14,038 nucleotides of DNA, from assembly GCA_029258015.1 (NCBI GenBank), contig JARHZT010000003.1, positions 1 to 14,038 on the forward strand. The letters are read 5' to 3'. The notes beneath the pieces were generated by a model. That model was not told the origin of the DNA. It saw only the letters and a program-made list of their open reading frames with translations, and ran no database searches. The position numbers were made by a program, and so were the translations under genes. Source of the DNA: Malacoplasma sp. Its GTDB lineage: Bacteria > Bacillota_I > Bacilli_A > Mycoplasmatales > Mycoplasmoidaceae. The stretch's first letter is position 1, and each line of letters starts with the position of its first letter. Positions 6,797 through 13,014 of the stretch are shown in pieces.

Positions 6797-8641
6797 ATGA
6801 AAGTAAAAAAGACTAAAAAGAATAATTATAAAAGAACAGATAATCGTTCTAATATAGACATTAAATCCCATTTTAAAAAAGTTGAAGTTGGAATCAAAAA
6901 TGGTGTGTTCATTTTTGTTAACAATTTAACAATAGATGAGTTTTCAAAAAAACTTAAAAAACCAAGTACTGAAATTATTAAATACTTATTTTTAAAAGGT
7001 ATTAACTGTAATTTAAATACTTTATTAAATGAAGAACAAATGGGTGAAATTTGTTTAGAGTTTGGATATGACTTTAAAAAAGAAGTTCAAATTAATGAAG
7101 ATAATATTTTAGATAATATTTCATTTGATGACAAACAAGAAAACTTAACTAAAAGACCACCAATTGTTACAGTAATGGGACATGTTGACCATGGTAAAAC
7201 ATCACTATTAGATGCTATTAGAAAAACTAGAGTTGTTGACACAGAAGCTGGTAATATTACTCAAAGTATTGGTGCTTATCAAGTTGAATGAAAAGATAAC
7301 TTAATAACATTTTTTGATACACCAGGTCATGAAGCTTTCAGTGAAATGAGGGCTATGGGTGCTGATTTAACAGATATAGCTGTTATTGTTGTGGCAGCTG
7401 ATGATGGATTAAAACCACAAACCGAAGAAGCAATAGATCATGCTTTATTTGCTAAAGTTCCAATTATTGTATTTATTAATAAAATGGATAAACCAGGTGC
7501 TAACATTGATAAAATTTATGCACAATTATCTGATAAAAATGTTGTTCCAGAAGAATGAGGTGGAAAAACAATTGTTGTAAAAGGTTCTGCTATTAATCAG
7601 CAAGGTATTGGAGAATTATTAGAAGCAATTATTTTAACTTCAGAAATTATGGAATTAAAAGCTAATAAAGACAGAGTTGCTAATGGTATTACTATTGAAG
7701 CTAGTTTAGACAAAGGTGAAGGACCAGTAGCTGATTTATTAGTTCAAAGTGGTACACTTGCTATTAATGACTACATTCTAGTTGGTCACTATTATGGAAA
7801 AATTAGAAAAATGGTTGACTACAATAGAAAAGAAATTAAAGCAGCTCCACCATCAACTCCAGTTAGAATTTCAGGATTAAATGGGGTACCAAGTGCTGGT
7901 GATAAATGAATAGTTACTAAAAATGAAAAAGAACTAAAAGAATTAGCACAAAGAAGACAAGAAAGTTTAAAACAGAAAAAATATACTAATGTTGCAAGTA
8001 AATTAAAAACTGTTGATGATCAAAAAATTAAAGAAGTAAATATTATTTTAAAAGCTGACAACCATGGTTCTATTCAAGCTTTAAAATCAGTAATTGATTC
8101 TATTAATATTGAAGGTACAAAAATTAATTTAATTCGTTCATCAGTAGGTTCTATTACAGAATCTGATATTAACTTAGCAAGAGCTGCAAAAGCATTAGTC
8201 TTCTCATTTAATTTAAAAACTAATCCAACTGTTTTAGAATTTGCAAACTCAATGGGTATATCTATTAAAAACTTCTCAATCATTTATGATGTAAAAGATG
8301 AAATTGAAAGAGTGTTAAAAGGTAAGTTAGATCCTGTGTTTGTTGAAAAAGCATTAGGACAAGTTGAAATTAGACAATTATGAAAACACTCTTCAGTTGG
8401 TACAATTGCAGGTTGTAGAGTAATAAGTGGTGAAATTAAAAGAAATGCATTAGCAAGAATTTATAGAAAGAAAGAATTAATAATTGAAAATGCAAAAATT
8501 GATTCTTTAAAACATGGTAAAGAATCAATAGCATCTACATCTGTTGGAAAAGAATGTGGATTTACATTAGAAAATTTTAATGCCTTTATTGAAGGTGATA
8601 TAGTTGATATATATGAAATAGTAGAGGAAACTAATGACTAG
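6797..8641 (+). CDS. infB: Translation initiation factor IF-2
   Basis: IF-2 is the GTPase that brings formyl-Met-tRNA to the 30S subunit and promotes 50S joining. The product is 614 residues with four TGA-coded Trp, short as in other Mollicutes because the variable N-terminus is reduced. An IF2-N-like domain is at about 43-95 (TIDEFSKKLKKPSTEIIKYL). The G domain carries GHVDHGKT (128-135), the threonine region NITQSIGAY, DTPGH (174-178), NKMD (228-231) and a G5-like SAINQQGI. Domain II (ASLDKGEGPVADLLVQSGTL), domain III (ADNHGSIQALKSVI) and the C-terminal tRNA-binding domain (SSVGTIAGCRVISGEIKR) follow in normal order. GGGGGA upstream is the ribosome binding site. The last eight bases (ATGACTAG) overlap the start of rbfA, so the two are probably translationally coupled. 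nusA-infB adjacency is ancient and supports the call. Confidence 0.96.
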
Positions 8642-8975
8642 TATAAAAAGAGAAAGATATGAATCTTTAATTAAAACTTTAGTATCTAATGCTATTTATA
8701 GTGAAGTTTATAATCCATTAATTAGAATGGCAACTGTACACTATGTTAAACTTTCTAATGATATAAGTGTTGCAAAAATTTACATAAGTTGTCATGATAA
8801 GACAAAAATTGGTAAAATTTTAAAAAAGATAAATGAAGCAACGGGATTTTTTAGAACAATACTTGCAAAAAATTTAGATTTAAGAAGAGTGCCAAGATTG
8901 GTATTCTTGAATGATGATGCTTTAGATAGAGTAGATCATATTAATGAAATTTTGGAAAGTATTAAAGGTGAATAA
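8634..8975 (+). CDS. rbfA: 30S ribosome-binding factor RbfA
   Basis: RbfA is a small KH-fold protein that helps mature the 5' end of 16S rRNA in the 30S subunit, notably in the cold. The 113-residue product fits the family length. It shows the typical RERYESLIKTLVSNAI opening, the strand VHYVKLSNDISVAKIYIS, the helix GKILKKINEATGFFRTILAKNLDL and then RRVPRLVFLNDDALDR before an Ile/Leu-rich end. The start ATG lies inside the end of infB (overlap 8634-8641), so ribosomes finishing infB can restart here. The next gene begins two bases after its stop, with the ribosome binding site AAAGGTG inside the rbfA end. infB-rbfA is a conserved pair. Confidence 0.93.
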   Translation: MTSIKRERYESLIKTLVSNAIYSEVYNPLIRMATVHYVKLSNDISVAKIYISCHDKTKIGKILKKINEATGFFRTILAKNLDLRRVPRLVFLNDDALDRVDHINEILESIKGE

Positions 8976-8977
8976 TA

Positions 8978-9679
8978 ATGAGTGATAAAAACGAACAAGA
9001 AAAAATGCTTGGTGAAGGTTCTGAACCTGAAAACAATACAACAAGTGAAGAAAATATAGAAACAAACCAAAATATTGAACCAGTAGCAAGTTTTGATAAC
9101 AACACTAATGCTTCTGAAACAACTTATCCAGAAAATGATAAGAATGCTGTTTTCTTTGAAAAGTTTGAGAAATCTAAAAAAGATTTCATGAAAGAAAAAA
9201 GAAAAGGTAAATGAAGTGCAAAAAGATCAATGATGGAAAAGAAAAGATCATTGGGATTTGATGCAAGATTAAGAGAAGAAGAATTTGTAAAAAAGATTTG
9301 AATCTATTTTGCAATAGCAGCATTAGTTATGTTAGCTTATGGATCTGTTGTAATGGGTTTTTTAGGTGATAAATTTAATGGAACTACAGATAACAAATGA
9401 GTTTTTGCAAACTATTTTTCAGCAATGACAAAAACATCTGTAATATTTTCAGGGATTGCTATTAGTTTAATTCCTCTTCCATACTTTTATTTATTATCGG
9501 CATGATTTATTGGTATAAACAATATTCATCAAAATAAAGCATTTGTGGTTACAAATATTGTGATATTGATATTATCAGCAATATTATTACTAATCGTAAT
9601 ACCAATGTCTACATATATATTTGCTGAAACATTAGGATTTAGACCTATTATTTCAACAGAAACACCACCAGCTGAATAA
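8978..9679 (+). CDS. Membrane protein of unknown function with three predicted helices
   Basis: The product is 233 residues with four TGA-coded Trp (79, 108, 141, 176). Residues 1-75 are hydrophilic, acidic and Asn/Glu-rich. A basic segment follows at 75-106 (KSKKDFMKEKRKGKW, KRSMMEKKRS). Hydrophobic stretches at about 107-129, 152-180 and 188-216 look like three membrane helices, and the positive charge before the first suggests a cytosolic N-terminus. There is no signal peptide and no enzyme motif. It starts two bases after rbfA and is the last gene before a strong terminator, so it is cotranscribed with infB and rbfA. M. genitalium and M. pneumoniae have an uncharacterised gene after rbfA (MG144 in the former, from memory); homology is plausible from position only. 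I do not assign a function. Confidence 0.8.
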
Positions 9680-9714
9680 AAATATTAAGATTAGTCTTAA
9701 TATTTTTTTATTTT
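9678..9714 (+). terminator. Intrinsic terminator ending the infB-rbfA-membrane protein unit
   Basis: AATATTAAGA (9681-9690) pairs perfectly with TCTTAATATT (9695-9704) around a TTAG loop. Flanking A and T runs can extend the stem to 13 bp, and the T-rich tail reads TTTTTTTATTTT. It starts at the stop codon of the membrane protein gene and separates this unit from the rpsF promoter. Confidence 0.85.
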
Positions 9715-9754
9715 ACCTTTTTGAAATTGTTAAGAAATAATTTAATCTAAAAGG

Positions 9755-9760
9755 TATAAT
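9755..9760 (+). promoter_or_regulatory. -10 box of the rpsF-ssb-rpsR promoter
   Basis: A perfect TATAAT lies 94 bases upstream of the rpsF start and 40 bases after the preceding terminator. No convincing -35 box is seen at normal spacing; TTGTTA at 9727-9732 is too far, with 22 bases between. Mollicutes promoters often have poor -35 boxes. Transcription from here would begin near 9766, exactly where the first leader hairpin starts, which supports the assignment. Confidence 0.6.
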
Positions 9761-9766
9761 ATTAAT

Positions 9767-9857
9767 TGCATTTCAATATTAAAAAACATTTTAGTGTATA
9801 TTGTTAATGCACTCTTTGCCGAGTTTTAGGCTATTATCCAGAAAGAGAGATACTTTA
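9767..9857 (+). promoter_or_regulatory. Structured rpsF leader, candidate S6:S18 feedback-binding element
   Basis: Two adjacent hairpins can be drawn. Hairpin 1 pairs TGCATT (9767-9772) with AATGCA (9806-9811) and CAATAT (9774-9779) with ATATTG (9798-9803). Hairpin 2 pairs CTCTTT (9812-9817) with AAAGAG (9842-9847), with an inner GCC (9818-9820) to GGC (9829-9831). The 3' arm of hairpin 2 is the purine-rich ribosome binding region of rpsF, so folding would block translation. A CCG at 9819-9821 fits the CCG-containing motif known for mRNA leaders that bind the S6:S18 complex, and rpsF and rpsR are both in this operon. The structure is seen on paper; S6:S18 binding is inference. Confidence 0.6.
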
Positions 9858-10298
9858 ATGTCAAAATATGAAATTATGGTTATTATTGATGGAAGATTAA
9901 AAGAATCTGACGCAACACCAGTAATAACTGAACTTAAAAACATTTTAAAAAGTGCTAAAGACTTGAATGTTGACTCAAAAATGGGTCTTAGAGATTTAGC
10001 TTATCCAATCAAAAAAATAAATAGAGGTTATTATTACATATTAACTTTTAGTAATGATGAACCTAGTGAAATAAAAGAATTTAGACGTGTCGCTTCAATT
10101 AAAAAAGAAGTTTTAAGACAACTAATAATTAATCTTGAAAAAGATTATGGTTATAAAGCAACAATTAATCCTAAAAAAGTTGCTAAATCAGAATTTAGAA
10201 AAGAAAAATATAGAAAAGCTAAAGAAAACTTCTTAGCTGAACAAGAGAAGATAAAAAGAGAAAAGGATACAACACCTGTTAAATTAACAGATGTTTAG
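9858..10298 (+). CDS. rpsF: 30S ribosomal protein S6
   Basis: S6 sits on the platform of the 30S subunit and binds 16S rRNA together with S18. The 146-residue product opens SKYEIMVIIDGRL, a standard S6 start, then carries MGLRDLAYPIKKINRGYYYILTF and a FRRVASIKKEVLRQLII helix, covering the conserved fold to about residue 98. The remaining ~48 residues are a highly charged Lys/Glu/Arg extension, since S6 is usually near 95-100 residues; elongated S6 also occurs in M. pneumoniae relatives. The ATG at 9858 is chosen over an upstream in-frame TTG because it gives the normal S6 N-terminus and follows GAGAGA. It is the first gene of rpsF-ssb-rpsR, with the candidate control element directly upstream. 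Confidence 0.95.
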   Translation: MSKYEIMVIIDGRLKESDATPVITELKNILKSAKDLNVDSKMGLRDLAYPIKKINRGYYYILTFSNDEPSEIKEFRRVASIKKEVLRQLIINLEKDYGYKATINPKKVAKSEFRKEKYRKAKENFLAEQEKIKREKDTTPVKLTDV

Positions 10299-10317
10299 TT
10301 ATAAGGGTAGATAAACG

Positions 10318-10878
10318 ATGAACAAAGTTTTTATGGTAGGAAGATTGGCTGCTGATCCGCAACAATTCATAACACAAAATGGAATCACACAATCAAGAGT
10401 AACAATAGCTTCAAGTGATAATTGAAATAAGAATGAAACATATTTCTTTCCTTGTGTTGCATGACAATCACAAGCAAACTTCATTAACACTTATTTAAAA
10501 AAGGGAGATTTAGTTGCTATTGATGGAAAACTAATTAGAAGAAGTTACCTTACTAAAGAAGGTAAAACTAATTATGTTATGGAAGTTGTAATTGAAGTGG
10601 TTAAGCCATTATCAAACAATAAAAACAACAATAATAATATTCATAATGAATATCCATCATCTATAGATGAAAATTTTAAATCTGCTGGAAATAATTTCAA
10701 TAATACAACTAAAAACAATTCACTAAATGATGACACAAAATTAAATGAACTTAAAGATATGATTGAGAATGAAAAAGATCTAACTAGTGGTGATGAAAAT
10801 GATCCATTCGAAATCAACAATGATGATTCAAGTGATGATGTAGTTAACTTAGATTGATTAAAAGATTTTTCAAATTAA
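10318..10878 (+). CDS. ssb: Single-stranded DNA-binding protein
   Basis: SSB coats single-stranded DNA in replication, repair and recombination. The product is 186 residues with three TGA-coded Trp. The OB fold covers about 1-100: NKVFMVGRLAADPQ, SRVTIAS, FFPCVAWQSQANFINTYLKKGDLVAIDGKL, and NYVMEVVIEVVKPL. The tail from about 101 is Asn-rich, then Asp/Glu-rich (GDENDPFEINNDDSSDDVV), and ends LDWLKDFSN. Most bacterial SSBs end in DDDIPF or similar, the docking tip for partner proteins; here the tip is a different mix of acidic and aromatic residues, with Trp180 and Phe184. AAGGGT at 10303 serves as ribosome binding site. Its place between rpsF and rpsR is the normal bacterial order. Confidence 0.95.
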
Positions 10879-10902
10879 TTATTTTAATTAAGGAGAAAGA
10901 CT

Positions 10903-11292
10903 ATGAATGACAAAATCAAAACAACAAAAGCTAAAACTGTTACTAAAACAGAAGACAATTCAGTTAAAAAAAGTGAAGTAGAAAACAAAAATATTAAAGT
11001 TTCAAAAGAAACAACAGGTAATGAAAAATCTGTTAACACTAAACCAAACTACAAATCATACAATAAATCATATGGTGGAAAAAGAAGAAAAAAATTCTGT
11101 AAGTTCTGTGCTAAAGGTATTGAACATGTTGATTACAAAGATGTTGATATGTTAAAAAAATACTTAAACCATCATTTAAAAATTATGGGTGCTAGAGTAA
11201 CTGGTACTTGTAGCAAACACCAAAGAAGATTATCTAATTCAATTAAAAGAGCTAGAGTTGTAGCATTGATTCCTTTTATTATTCAAGACTAA
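10903..11292 (+). CDS. rpsR: 30S ribosomal protein S18, with an N-terminal extension
   Basis: S18 binds with S6 to the central domain of 16S rRNA. The 129-residue product has a Lys/Thr/Asn-rich N-terminal extension of about 58 residues. The conserved part follows: RRKKFCKFCAKGIEHVDYKD, then LKKYLNHHLKIMGARVTGTC and KHQRRLSNSIKRARVVALIPF. Cys66, Cys69, Cys103 and nearby His106 suggest a zinc-binding form. The usual length is about 75-80 residues. A good ribosome binding site, AAGGAG (10890-10895), precedes the ATG at 10903, which supports the long N-terminus as real. It ends the rpsF-ssb-rpsR operon and is followed by a terminator. Confidence 0.95.
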   Translation: MNDKIKTTKAKTVTKTEDNSVKKSEVENKNIKVSKETTGNEKSVNTKPNYKSYNKSYGGKRRKKFCKFCAKGIEHVDYKDVDMLKKYLNHHLKIMGARVTGTCSKHQRRLSNSIKRARVVALIPFIIQD

Positions 11293-11307
11293 TTAAGGCT
11301 TATTTCC

Positions 11308-11341
11308 AAAAGAACTGATATTTAATTTCGGTTCTTTTTTA
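11308..11341 (+). terminator. Intrinsic terminator after rpsR
   Basis: AAAAGAACTGA (11308-11318) pairs with TCGGTTCTTTT (11328-11338), with one G-T pair, around a 9-base loop, and runs into TTTTTT. It lies 15 bases after the rpsR stop and closes the operon. Confidence 0.85.
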
Positions 11342-11364
11342 TTTGATTTAAAAAATAAAAGCAC

Positions 11365-11382
11365 TTCAAAATTTATTTTGAA
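11365..11382. promoter_or_regulatory. 18-bp near-palindrome upstream of the salvage genes, possible operator
   Basis: TTCAAAAT (11365-11372) and ATTTTGAA (11375-11382) are perfect inverted arms around two bases. A possible -10 box, TAGAAT (11383-11388), starts immediately after it, so a dimeric regulator bound here would cover the promoter of the deoxyribosyltransferase-deoC pair. The arms are AT-rich, so chance cannot be excluded, and no regulator gene lies in the window. Confidence 0.35.
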
Positions 11383-11405
11383 TAGAATTTAAAATGGAGC
11401 AAAAA

Positions 11406-11858
11406 ATGATTAAGAAAATATACATATCTGGTTCTTTGTTTAATGAGGCTGAAATAAAACAAAGAAAGTTTGAAGGAGATGAAATTAGAAAGAATTTCCC
11501 CTCAATAAAACTTTATAATCCTGCTGAACAATCATTTAATACAAATAAAGAAAATATGACTAGTCCTATTTCTTTGTTTAATAAATGTACCAAGCAGATT
11601 GTAGAATCTGATGTATTTATTGCAGATATAACAAACTTTGACCCAGGAGTTATGATGGAATTAGGAATTGCTATTGCAATTAAAACTAAGCATATCATTT
11701 GTGTAAATTCTGATATTAGATTACCAAATGCATATCACTATGATATTCCCTCATACTCAATTAATCATTATGCTTTAGGAGCTATTTTAAAATATGGTAA
11801 ATTAGTTTCAAGTTTTGCTGATGCTATTAAAGAAATAGAAAATATAATTAAACAATAG
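11406..11858 (+). CDS. Nucleoside 2-deoxyribosyltransferase family protein
   Basis: Enzymes of this family move 2-deoxyribose between nucleobases, or hydrolyse deoxynucleosides or deoxynucleotides, in salvage. The 150-residue product fits. It opens KKIYISGSLF, has YNPAEQ at 37-42, and then the signature stretch VESDVFIADITNFDPGVMMELGIAIA (66-91). In it Asp69, Asp74 and Asp79 are family-conserved acidic positions and Glu85 in MELG is the expected nucleophile. The start ATG at 11406 is preferred because GGAG (11396-11399) sits 6 bases ahead; the in-frame ATG at 11394 would overlap that site. deoC follows after 11 bases, so the pair probably routes deoxyribose from deoxynucleosides either into new nucleosides or towards catabolism. 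Whether it acts on free nucleosides or on monophosphates cannot be told. Confidence 0.85.
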   Translation: MIKKIYISGSLFNEAEIKQRKFEGDEIRKNFPSIKLYNPAEQSFNTNKENMTSPISLFNKCTKQIVESDVFIADITNFDPGVMMELGIAIAIKTKHIICVNSDIRLPNAYHYDIPSYSINHYALGAILKYGKLVSSFADAIKEIENIIKQ

Positions 11859-11869
11859 AGGTATTATAT

Positions 11870-12565
11870 ATGGATATTAAAAAGTACACACAGATGATTG
11901 ATCATACTAAATTATCTGCTAATGCAAGTAAACAAGAGATTATAGAACTTTGTAATGAGGCTAAAGAATTTCAATTCTTTTCAGTTTGTATTAACCCTTA
12001 TTACATTGATTTAGCTAAAAAAGAATTAAGTGGTTCAAATGTTAAAGTTTGTACTGTAATAGGATTCCCTTTAGGACAAAACACAACTGAATCTAAAATA
12101 TTTGAAACAGTAGATGCTATTCAAAAAGGTGCTGATGAAGTTGATATGGTGATTAATATTGCTAAATTAAAAGAAGGTGATATTGATTATTGTGTAAACG
12201 AAATCAATCTTATTAAAAAAGCATGTAAAGATAAAATATTGAAAGTGATTGTTGAAACATGTTTATTAACTGAAGAAGAAAAAGTTAGAGCATGTAATGT
12301 TATCTTAAAATCAGATGCTGATTTTATTAAAACTTCAACTGGTTTTTCAACTGGTGGAGCTACTTTTGAAGATATTAAATTATTTAAAGAGAATGTAAAA
12401 AATGATAAGTTAATTAAAGCAGCTGGTGGAATTAAAACTGGTAGCGATTTAATTAAAATGGTAGACCTTGGTGCTAATAGAATTGGTACATCTAGAGGTG
12501 TAAGTCTAATTAATGATTTACTAAATGGTGAAGATTCTAAAAATAGTGCTGATGGCGGATATTAA
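11870..12565 (+). CDS. deoC: Deoxyribose-phosphate aldolase
   Basis: DeoC splits 2-deoxyribose 5-phosphate into glyceraldehyde 3-phosphate and acetaldehyde, the last step in deoxynucleoside breakdown. The 231-residue product has the usual length. It carries IDHTKL (10-15), CTVIGFPLG (61-69), EVDMVIN with Asp92, KVIVETC (125-131), DFIKTSTGF with the Schiff-base Lys at 154, and KAAGGIKT with the second catalytic Lys at 183, then GANRIGTSRG at the phosphate site. It ends in Tyr, as the family often does. The ribosome binding site is AGAGGT, overlapping the end of the upstream deoxyribosyltransferase gene, so the two form one operon. No clear terminator follows; a 7-bp inverted repeat at 12592-12598 and 12605-12611 lacks a T-run on the 3' side. 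Confidence 0.95.
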   Translation: MDIKKYTQMIDHTKLSANASKQEIIELCNEAKEFQFFSVCINPYYIDLAKKELSGSNVKVCTVIGFPLGQNTTESKIFETVDAIQKGADEVDMVINIAKLKEGDIDYCVNEINLIKKACKDKILKVIVETCLLTEEEKVRACNVILKSDADFIKTSTGFSTGGATFEDIKLFKENVKNDKLIKAAGGIKTGSDLIKMVDLGANRIGTSRGVSLINDLLNGEDSKNSADGGY

Positions 12566-12579
12566 TAAACAGGAATTAT

Positions 12580-12612
12580 TTGTTATTGATTTTTTATCGT
12601 CTATGATAAAAT
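12580..12612 (+). promoter_or_regulatory. Candidate promoter of rpmE
   Basis: TTGTTA (12580-12585) and TATGAT (12602-12607) are spaced 16 bases apart. An alternative reading uses TTGATT (12586-12591) with TAAAAT (12607-12612), 15 bases apart and with an extended-type TG before the -10 box. Both lie in the gap after deoC, where an inverted repeat TTTTATC/GATAAAA (12592-12611) overlaps the spacer and -10 region. Confidence 0.45.
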
Positions 12613-12652
12613 AAACATTGTTAATTCTGTAATTTTTAAGAAGGAGTTTAAG

Positions 12653-12940
12653 ATGAAACAAGATATTCATATGAAATCACATAATGTTGTGTTTACTTGT
12701 GCTTCTTGCAACAATAAAGTTGAAATTAAATCTACTTTAAAAGATAGTGAAGTAGCAATTGATGTTTGTGACAAATGTCACCCATTCTACATTGGTTCAT
12801 CAATTAGTCAACAAGTTAAAGGAAGAGCAGAAAAATTTAGTAAGAAAATTGCTAGCGCAGATACAACAAAAAGCAAATCTGATGCTAAACCAACAAAAAA
12901 ACAAAACAAAAAAATCATCAATTCTCTTAATAATTTATAG
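12653..12940 (+). CDS. rpmE: 50S ribosomal protein L31, zinc-binding form
   Basis: L31 bridges the 50S central protuberance and the 30S head. The 95-residue product starts MKQDIH, the standard L31 opening, and has CASC (Cys16, Cys19) and CDKCHPFYIG (Cys39, Cys42). These four cysteines mark the zinc-containing form, and HPFYTG-type residues are highly conserved. The fold ends near residue 66, followed by a Lys/Ser/Thr/Asn-rich tail of about 28 residues that is longer than usual. AAGGAG precedes the ATG. A terminator follows, so rpmE appears to be a single-gene unit. The overlapping open frame starting at 12759 is a shadow without its own family features. Confidence 0.95.
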   Translation: MKQDIHMKSHNVVFTCASCNNKVEIKSTLKDSEVAIDVCDKCHPFYIGSSISQQVKGRAEKFSKKIASADTTKSKSDAKPTKKQNKKIINSLNNL

Positions 12941-12956
12941 TTTACTGACTACTAAC

Positions 12957-12989
12957 AAGATAACACATAATAAAGATGTGTTATTTTTT
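12957..12989 (+). terminator. Intrinsic terminator between rpmE and prfA
   Basis: ATAACACAT (12960-12968) pairs perfectly with ATGTGTTAT (12976-12984) around a 7-base loop. The stem is extendable by A-T and G-T pairs to 12957 and is followed by TTTTTT. It lies 16 bases after the rpmE stop. Only 25 bases separate its end from the prfA start codon, so a prfA promoter must overlap or precede it, or prfA depends on read-through. Confidence 0.85.
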
Positions 12990-13014
12990 CATTTTTATAT
13001 AGAAAGGAAAAACT

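Noticed and set aside
9801..9857. Upstream TTG start giving S6 nineteen extra residues
   Set aside because: The extra residues would be translated from the leader hairpins, do not match S6 proteins, and the ATG at 9858 has both a ribosome binding site and the normal S6 start.
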